NCBI GenBank assembly: GCA_009746045.1
Contig: RPFO01000154.1
Span: 4,662,637-4,726,636 of the forward strand
Reading direction: 5' to 3'
DNA length: 64,000 bases
Source: Mesostigma viride
Taxonomy: Eukaryota > Streptophyta > Mesostigmatophyceae > Mesostigmatales > Mesostigmataceae
Shown here: one piece after another, positions 56,120 through 64,000 of the stretch
Numbering within the stretch: position 1 is the stretch's first letter
Layout: each line of letters begins with the position of its first letter
Made by a program: the position numbers and the translations under genes
Notes under the pieces: generated by a model
Told to the model about the DNA's origin: nothing
The model's database searches: none
Seen by the model: only the letters and a program-made list of their open reading frames with translations

Positions 56120-57570
56120 CGTTAGCCATGCATGGCCTCACGTTGCATCACTTGCATTGCATGGGTAGTTTGCATGAGGCAGCTTCCATCTCGTTGTCAG
56201 CAACTGAAAAGGCTCTTTCTTTACTTTAATGAATGAGCAACAACGTTGGAAACGTTATCCTATCCCTCTTTAAAACAGTCTTTAAATCAGAAAGACGAGG
56301 GCAAATATCTGGACAAGGTGGCAATAACCACTGCAAAATGCACTTGAGAACGTCTTATTAATCCAGCTCTCTACCCTTTGAGAAGCTGCCTTGCGTTAGC
56401 AGCGATCCTGGGCCCTCTAGCTCGCTCACCTCGCTTAATCTGCGCTTCTTTATGGCTGCCGGGAGATGCGAAGCTTGAACCCAGCGTGTCGTGGCGAGGT
56501 CCTCTGCCCGGCCCATCACACCTCGAAACCGCATGCCGACTAATTAAAAACGATGCCCCCCTTTGCCTTTTGTATCGGGCGTCAAAAGAACGATAAACTC
56601 GCTTGGAAAACACTGTCGCAAAGAGCTTTCTACAGGCATTATAAGCAATTTTCGCAGTTTTTACCGCACTTATTGCACAGCCGGGAGACCATTAGGGACC
56701 TTTGCGCGGAATCTCGTGCACGCCATATGTCCTGCTGGCTTATTGCCGCAGGCTGGCAGTATAGGAAGGTCGGGCATAGCCTAAAGAGGTAATTATCTGA
56801 CGATAAAGATATGCATTGCATGACGCAAGAAACAGACGGATTTCGCACCCCCCAGTTTATTCACGCAAATGCCGGAAAATTAAAAGCGAAACTCAAAAAA
56901 CGAAAACACTAACCTCTTCGGGAATATTATAACGAACAAGCTGAGCTATCGTGCCGGGTTTTTCGTTTCCTCCCGTATCCAGGACCGTGAGACACGTACC
57001 ACCGAGAAATCTGGATTTCGCGAAAAAAATTGTGCGCTGCAAAAAAAATATTTGTCCCGCTCAATGCCCTCGTCGCAATCACAGCGCATATCATTCCAAA
57101 CTTATTCCATGGATTAATCGTGATGTAAGCTTCGTTTTGACACCTCAGGCGGCTGAAATGACGCAGGTTTCAGAACGCTAGCTGATGCTCGACCGCCATG
57201 GGTGTTTTCGTCGTTTTCGTCTCTCGCGGCGCGGGAAAAATCTAGATCTCGGACGAAATCCGGACAATAATTTATGTCAAAATTTGGCGGGTTCGCGGTG
57301 TTGTGTCTCTGCTGAGAAGCCATGCCCTAGCTCTTGTATAGCTATGTTGATCTTCCCCACCTATGACGGGCTCCCCTTAGCTGGGAGTTGCCCGAGACTC
57401 TGGGTGGTGCAGGTGCCCTAGTGCACCTAGAGCAAATGTTGTTTACATTCCCACCCTTGCAGGAAGTAGCTTAGAACGTATTATAGGCTCATATGCCCCC
57501 TCTCTGGGCTATGAGCTACATATACTCCCAACGGAGTTATGTTCCTAATTAATTTATTAATTAATATTAA
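56120..57570. other. AT-rich intergenic, no gene seen
   Basis: Short ORFs (up to 80 codons) have no recognisable family. A retroelement 3' end of the CTCCC-AAC-GGAG plus TTAATTAATATTAA type is at 57528-57570, next to the duplicated block that follows. Confidence 0.5.
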
Positions 57571-57830
57571 TTACTTACAGCAGAGTGAAACCACTCAAAC
57601 CAAAGCAAACGCCCAGCTATGAACCTATATACAGAGCCATGTCAAAGCTCTATACTACGATAAGACCAATGGAAACTCCTAACGGGCAATGCATAATATA
57701 TGTTAAAAATATAATTACTTACAGCAGAGTGAAATCACTCAAACCAAAGCAAACGCCCAGCTATAAACCTATATACAGAGCCAGGTCAAAGCTCTATACT
57801 ACGATAAGACCAATGGAAACGCCTAACGGG
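57571..57830. repeat. 116-bp block duplicated with 144-bp period
   Basis: 57571-57686 is repeated at 57715-57830 with about four changes (TTACTTACAGCAGAGTGAAA opens each copy; CCTAACGGG closes each). The linker between them contains TGCATAATATATGTTAAAAA, which also occurs at about 53624-53643. Confidence 0.93.
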
Positions 57831-57836
57831 AGGAAC

Positions 57837-58334
57837 CTAATAGCCCTGCTGCACCGCAAAATCAGCCCGCGTACGGCGGAGCATGAGGTCAGCCATGGCC
57901 CGAGTCAGCGCCACCGACAAGCGCTGACGCCAATATGACGTCCAGGTCCGCGCCGACCATGGGGCCCGCTGGCCCTCCAGGTCCAGCCGGTCCTCCCGGA
58001 GCCGGCAACACTCCTTGAAGAAGGCGGAGGTCAGGGGCCCCATGGCCCCAAACTCCTCCAGGACAAAGGGCACCACACGATGGTGCCCGACGTCGCCGTA
58101 GGCCAGGAGCTGGGCCCGCTCCGCCCGGTCCGCCGTGTAACCTGCCGTGAGGGAGGCCCCAGCCACGTGGCTAAGAGCCAAGGGCCGCGCCACCGAAACG
58201 GCAATAAGCAGATGCCGGCCACCCCCCTCAAAGTCCAGCACCACGATGTCAGGCCGGTGGTGGGGGGAATAGAAGGCAGCGCCATCCGCATCCTCGGACC
58301 GGATGTGCGCGTGGGGGAAAACCGACCGAATCAT
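57837..58334 (-). pseudogene. Retroelement-type nuclease-like C-terminal domain fragment
   Basis: The minus-strand reading has a run of about 165 residues resembling the domain that follows RT in some algal and protist non-LTR-like elements. It includes HRPDIVVLDFEGGGRHLLIA, VSVARPLALS, VVPFVLEEFGAMGPLTSAFF and WRQRLSVALTRAMADLMLRR. The PD of a PD-(D/E)xK-like core is present, but the second acidic position reads Ala (LIAVSV), so activity is doubtful. No RT lies directly upstream on this strand, so it is a 5'-truncated piece. The ORF can be opened 34 codons further, but that part looks non-coding. Confidence 0.5.
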
Positions 58335-58577
58335 GGCGAGCACCACCGTCAGGAGGATGCATAATATATGTACCGCGTATATGTACCGCGTAAATATGAT
58401 GGCGTCACTAGTGGGATATCGATGGCCACGAGCCACGAGCTAGCCATGGCTGACGACGGCGCTCATAACTTTCACGTTTGGGCTCCAAATCCGGCCGTGA
58501 ATATCACAATCGCTTCGTCTTTCTAAGACGCACACGCTGATCAATATAATATTTTCCCGAAGCTAAAAGGCAATATT

Positions 58578-59640
58578 ATGACGAGCAAACGCTCGACGAC
58601 GCAACGCTGCCTGGCGGCTGCGCTGAGCCAAGAAAATTCGCCTGCAGCTCCGGCTGCAGTTCCGCCCGGCCTGCCAGGCAGCGAGGCCACTACTCAAGCG
58701 TTGGTAGTGCACTTGGCTCCTGCGGCCTCGCCATCAGCACCGCCTGAACCTAAATTAACGCAGTCGCCCAGAAGAATCGCGCCCAACAGAACCGCGCTTT
58801 CAGCCCCAACCTTTCAAGGTCGACGATCACGACCGGACCAAGACGTCCCCGGCCAGTGCTCTGCACTGCATCTTCTACGGGGACTACGCCTCGCTTTACG
58901 ACCTGTGCATCCATCTCAACAGCATCCATCGCCTCATATCACCCCGGACGGCTCCTGGTTTAACCCCAGGTCTCTGTTCAGTTGCCCCCGCCCCCAAAAC
59001 CAGCACACCGTTCTCAATTCTCTCCTCATGCGCTCTGACGGCGAGATCTGGGCTCCATCCATCTCCGCATCCACACTCCATTCCATCCTTACGGACGCCG
59101 TCCAGCAGCTCGTGACTCCCCTTGCTGCAGATCATTGTGGCAGCAATGGGCAGCACGCTGGCTACTGAGCTCCCTCACCTTTCCACCAGTGACCGTCACC
59201 TCCACCTCCACCCTCCTCGCCTCCACCTCCGCTGCCGCCTCCACCTCCATGCACCGCGGATCGACCTCAAAGCCCAGCTCCTCGACATCGACACCCGCCT
59301 CCACGACACCGCCATCGCCATTGAGTGCCTGCAACACACCGCAGGCCTCGCCGCCCAGACGGTGAAGGACATCGCTACCCAGCCGGCATCTGCTGGCCCG
59401 GCCAGCGATGCTCCTCCCTCCCAGACCTGGGCGGATTTGCTGATTTTGCTCAAGCACCACACCACCTCCACCACCTCCACCACCTCCACCATCGCGGCAC
59501 AGCTCAAACAACAAGCCCTCAACCTCCGCGAGGAGGCCGACTACACCCAGAGCATGCAGCCACAATGTCATCGTCAACTGTCAAGCTGCACTTCGACCAG
59601 CCGGTAGGTGAGACCTCGGAGTCTCTTCTCATGGCTTGAG
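58578..59640 (+). pseudogene. Frameshifted ORF1/gag-like remnant
   Basis: The reading starts MTSKRSTTQRCLAAALSQEN and needs at least two frame changes. Near 58810 a second frame carries LHCIFYGDYASLYDLCIHLN. The first frame resumes with DGSWFNPRSLF and SLLMRSDGEIW. Near 59120 a third frame runs HAPRIDLKAQLLDIDTRLHD, then LLILLKHHTTSTTSTTS, then LKQQALNLREEADYTQ, which looks like a coiled coil. It lies upstream of an RT fragment at 61410 and would suit a retroelement first ORF, but the family is not recognised. Confidence 0.4.
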
Positions 59641-59657
59641 CCCGGCTTGGGGCATCC

Positions 59658-61385
59658 TTAACTCGTCGTCTGTCCCAACTCAGTCCTCACAGGAGGACTG
59701 AGTTGACAATTTTCAACCGCGTGTAGCGACTAGGTGGGGGGTCCATCCCAAATGGTTTGATGTGGATCGGGGGTGTACTAGATGTCATTTTGTTGGCAAA
59801 AATACTGCATATGTGAAAACTTGACCCGAACACCTGAAAATTACACGGACGATGGGCACCCCTCGCGAATTTGCATTTTTCGGGATAAGAACGAGTGGGA
59901 AAAATTCAATCAAATCCTCGTGCATGAAGAAAAAATATAGGCATGTAAACAATATAGTTCTTGAAACGTGGAAAAAAACTGGGCTCGATTTGGCCACTGC
60001 AACTGCCTGAAACAATTAAAAAACTCTCAGTCCTCAGGAGAGGAATGGGGCTTTTGCTAACTTTGCTAGCATGTAAGTGCGGTCATACTACACACCATCG
60101 TGGCCACCAACCATCCCAATCAACTCATTTCCCTTCAAGCATTACAGGACAACACACTTGCATCATCATACTTCAGGTATATCATACCTTATCATGTAGT
60201 GAGAGCCTATGCATGCATGTAGGGAATGGGCTTGGATACCCTACCAACAAAGGGTTATGTTATAAGTGTCAACCACCAATATAATGGGTAGGTTAAGCAT
60301 ATTTCCATTGTTTCTAACAACAATAGATATGGCTATAACTGTTTTGCCTTGCCATGATGTGGCCAACATAGTTGCTGGCACATGATGGCAGTGGTTTGTC
60401 ACCAAGACTTTTCACTCACCCGTAAAAGCTTGAATGCACCCTTGACGCGGCCCGTGGCCTCAAAATCATGCAGTATGAACGTAGCAAAAGAATAACTAAC
60501 ATATATGAAGGTGTTTAAACCTGCACAGCTCCTAAAACCCTGCACAACTACACTGGGTCAAGGCAAATGCCTGATAACATCATCTGAAAAGGGGGTTTTG
60601 GAGAGGGCAGGCAACGGTCAAGAAAGAGCATCAATACTTGAACCTGACAACGCCTCGCAAGCTTAAACTCATGTACGAACATCAAGAAACGAAGAGGCAA
60701 CGATTATCCGGCTTTACCTGGCACGGCTGGCGTTACCTTGGCCCAGGCGGTGCCCGCAAAAGTGGCACTTTGCGGCACATAGACCATGACGTGACAGAAT
60801 GGTTGAAATACTCAAATCTATACTGTCACTCAATTTATTCTAATACAATGCATGTTAAAATGTAGAAAGAAACCTGTCAGCCATTGAAATTGCGCCGGAA
60901 AGCAAGCGCAGCCATCAATTCCGTCGACCTGCCTTATCGCAGTTTTTTCCAGCAAGAACAGTGCCGACACCGGGTAAATCGCATCCCCGCGAGCTAAAAA
61001 TGTACTTTTATCATCTTTACGGCATGTTAAATCTATTTCCTGAGTTTGGACAGCTAACTCGTCCGCAAACGTAAACTGCATGCATGGGCGCGAGCCGCCA
61101 TGGCTAGGTCGTGCATTTCCGGAACTCGCGTTTCACGTGGAAAAGTACCCTTACCACCTGTACTTTGACCGTACATTTAGCCGCTCATACCAAATCCAAA
61201 AAAATCCCAAAAATATGTCCAAGAAAGATCTTTTCACGTAGTATTTGAATAAATTTTGAGAGAATTTTTTTGTCAAACATTCTGACCGGGGCGAATTTTC
61301 TACGAAACCCAAAAACTCGGTCCTCTAGAGAGGACTGAGTTCAACTCAGTCCTCCGTAGAGGACCAGGGACAGACGACGAGTTAA
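59658..61385. mobile_element. TTAA-bounded inverted-repeat element 2 (piggyBac-like ends, non-autonomous)
   Basis: A perfect 19-bp terminal inverted repeat TTAACTCGTCGTCTGTCCC lies at 59658-59676 and inverted at 61367-61385. Both ends have subterminal hairpins made of AACTCAGTCCTC and its complement (59677-59704 and about 61331-61354). The length of 1,728 bp is close to that of element 1 (1,757 bp), and the ends share TTAAC(C/T)CGT. No transposase is visible; a 75-codon ORF at 60638-60865 is unrecognised. An RT fragment starts about 25 bases beyond the right end and a gag-like remnant ends just before the left end, so it probably inserted into a retroelement. Confidence 0.7.
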
Positions 61386-61409
61386 CGAGCGCGAACATTA
61401 GGCGGCAGT

Positions 61410-61562
61410 GGCCCTGGTTACCGCCTGTCCGACCTGATTTATGCGGATGATACCACCCTCATCGGTATGTGCCCCGAGCACATTCAGTCAGACCTCAGTG
61501 GCTGGACTGTCTGGGCTTGGAGGCGCGGGCGTGTTGGTACCCGGATGCACTTGTTGGGGGTA
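61410..61562 (+). pseudogene. Reverse transcriptase fragment with YADD box
   Basis: GPGYRLSDLIYADDTTLIG followed by MCPEHIQSDLSGW is the RT active-site block of a LINE-type element (YADD at 61440-61451). It stays open to about 61562 but loses RT similarity after SGW. RT motifs upstream of YADD are absent, so it is a broken copy. Confidence 0.75.
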
Positions 61563-64000
61563 CTACCCCCATATATACGCCAATAATGCGCTATAAATAG
61601 CAAAAGACGCTAATTAGGGCTGGGTATGCCCCAGCCAATGCACTTATTTGTTGGCTACCAAAAATCAAGGTCATATAGTTCCCTGAGTTTGCAGCGGCTT
61701 GCTGAGCTATTTACATCATCATGGAAATGGCAAAAACTTGAACAGTTATTAATTTTCCCGCAAAACAGGTCATTTTTTACCGGACATTGGGAATAAACAT
61801 ATCATAAACACTTCCGATAAGGCCACAAAATCAACAAAATTTCCGGCTAACAGTGGGACAGCAGTGTTCCAAGTCCCAGGACATTCCGACAAGTCTAGCT
61901 CAAGTTATTGCGTCAGACATGTTTTCAGAAAATGCCCGCTATAAAACAGAAAATGTCACTATATCAGCCCTTGTAAGCATCTTGCACAAGGCAGGCAGGG
62001 CAAAACCAATCCCCATTGGGCTCCTTAGTCAACGGGGGGTCAGCGCAGCACCTATGCAGTCCTCCCTTGCACCCGAATGTGCTGCACAGCAGGAAAGGGA
62101 CACCGTCAATGTCATCCGGGGACGCACATGCAAGGCAAGGAATATCATCAACATCAAATTTCTCATCATCACTACTATACCTTCCCCATCGTCCCCCTGC
62201 CCCTCCCTTTGCATCACGTCGTGGCAGCCACCCTTAAAACAGGTCATTGCGACAAGTCTAGCTCAAGTAATAAGGTTATGTGTGCTAAAACCTGAACATA
62301 AGGGGGGTTTCTTTGTATATTCTGATTTGGCACGCCGCAAAGGTGAAAACCATTTGCGTTCAGTGCCGTTGTTGGGTTTTCTTTGTATATGGCCACTTAG
62401 GCATGCTGTTTTCCATCCAAAAAGCCAGAAAGCATGCCCCACTCGATCACAAAACATAAGCAAACGGCTAGGCACCACATCTGCCCTCTGACACCTGCCC
62501 TCGTCATGGCCAACATTGCCAGCGCAAGCATAGCAACACGATCGCTAGGCATACATGCCAAGAGAGCATACACTATACTCTACCCAAGGTTACCTTGTAA
62601 ACTTCATGCCAAGAACTCAGCAAATCTACTATCAAAAGCACATATAAGTAACTCTAGCACACTGATGACGACACATGCTCAAGGTTGGGGGTCACTGTGG
62701 CACGCACTGATGGGTTTCCTAAACGACCACTCACCACCTGGCAAGGCGCTAAGGACCACTCAGAAAGCCAGTAAACACAATCACACTCTACATGCCATCA
62801 ACATGGATCAAATCCATGCTGAATATATGTTATGAAGTACAAACGGGGGTGGCCACGCACCTCATACTCCTTCACCGTCCCTCGAGCATGGCCAGACTTA
62901 CACTGTATAAGTACGTGAATAGCAATAATGATGATGGCACTAACATGCATAACCAGCATTTTCTACTATATGTTTCTCCCAGGTTAAAGTGTAAGGGTTA
63001 TTATGCCAACCAAGCTTACCAACACAGCAAAAACTCCCCATGCCCTACCCGACATGGGCAACAAACTGGAACTATCGAGGGCAAGGACCCAAGGAGATCA
63101 TGGCACGCAAAGCTTGCATGCAGTCAACCATGTCAACCATGGTTGGCTCAGCACATTGCTGTATTGTCACATCATCATAACAAGGAAAGCTCAAATAAAC
63201 CAATTATGGCAGCTATCTACATGCAGTCACACCAATGCAATATCTCCAACATGATCGTCGATAAAAAAACTTCCTTCCCTGCACGATAAAATGCAAAGAA
63301 ACCAGTGGCGGCCGTTCTGACCGCTGTGATGCCGCTGCGAGGAAAGGGTGCGTCACTATCACACAACAAGAAGCGTCCATACGCACAACATCCTTGCCAG
63401 AACACGTGCTGTGAAATCCCTTACGCCTTCCCTAGGATCTATCGGCTGAGACTGAAGCGGATTTGATCAAGACATCAACGAAAACAAGCTAAAGCTGCCA
63501 GGTATTCGTCAACACGACGGCAAGCAACGGAGAGTTAACTGGCGGAAACTGACCAAAACGAACGCAAAAAACGTCGAACGATGAGCTCTTCGAAGAAAGA
63601 ACTGATAGTAGATAACAGTCGCCACAAATCTATACCTTGCCCTCGTAGATCCCTCGCCCAGGCGCGCAACAACGGCCATTCTTCCATGGAAGGTTAACCG
63701 ACATGCACTGCGCAGGCCTGAAGAAATACTTACCGAGAATGGCCGAAAATGTAGCAAAAAGCACCCGTTCGGTTTAGAATTCGATGCTACCGATATGAAT
63801 GCATCCTTCACGGTCAAAAAGACCCCCCAAACTGAGAATTTACGGCCGCAATCACGATTTCTATTTTATTCCGCGCGACCAAAAAATGCAGATTACCCCC
63901 CATGCCGATGGCAGTAAAAGAAAGCAGCGATATTGTAAACCAGCCACTTGCCGCCGCAACCAAACATCATTAAATCATCGTCTTTAACCCCTAAATGGTC
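61563..64000. other. AT-rich intergenic, no convincing gene
   Basis: The longest ORF (61853-62491, 212 codons) has no recognisable motif and ordinary intergenic composition. A 19-base CGACAAGTCTAGCTCAAGT is repeated at about 61888 and 62249. The remaining ORFs are short and unsupported. Confidence 0.5.

Noticed and set aside
61853-62491. 212-codon ORF as a gene
   Set aside because: No domain, no intron-exon pattern, codon use unlike the two real genes, and an internal short direct repeat.

Overview
This window looks like nuclear DNA of a ciliated (flagellated) eukaryote, most probably a chlorophyte-type green alga. That assignment is an inference from several signs: GC-rich exons with strong GC3, GT-AG introns rich in G-runs, a plant/green-algal-type TTTAGGG telomeric motif at 53371-53425, and a ciliary coiled-coil gene. 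No ribosomal RNA, convincing tRNA or bacterial operon structure is visible.

Layout. Positions 1-1984 are an essentially pure CTG trinucleotide tract. It lies just upstream of the first visible exon of gene 1 (2091-13466, + strand). Gene 1 is a class I 3',5'-cyclic nucleotide phosphodiesterase with an N-terminal GAF domain; I traced 15 exons whose phases all agree (657 residues, N-terminus outside the window). Positions 13467-20054 are AT-rich and full of transposon debris: a 1.76-kb TTAA-bounded inverted-repeat element, a decayed non-LTR reverse transcriptase split by a 77-bp insertion with a 12-bp target duplication, two related retroelement 3' ends and a CCCT microsatellite. Gene 2 (about 20055-52186, + strand) has at least 34 exons and about 1,700 residues. 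It carries an axonemal-dynein-light-chain-type domain of the kind found in AXDND1/p28, then a long coiled coil and a helical C-terminal region. Nearly every one of its large introns holds its own private tandem repeat. Positions 52187-64000 are again AT-rich and gene-poor, with retroelement 3' ends, an interstitial telomere tract, a CCAC-rich stretch, a retroelement nuclease-like fragment on the minus strand, an RT YADD fragment and a second 1.73-kb TTAA-bounded inverted-repeat element.

How the parts relate. The two genes lie in the same direction and could both serve cilia: cyclic-nucleotide turnover and an axonemal or dynein-related scaffold. Only the second has sequence evidence for a ciliary role. 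The most unusual signals are the CTG tract, the intron architecture (G-rich arrays after donors, C-rich arrays before acceptors), the paired TTAA elements, and retroelement 3' ends made of a compensated hairpin plus a TTAA-rich tail.
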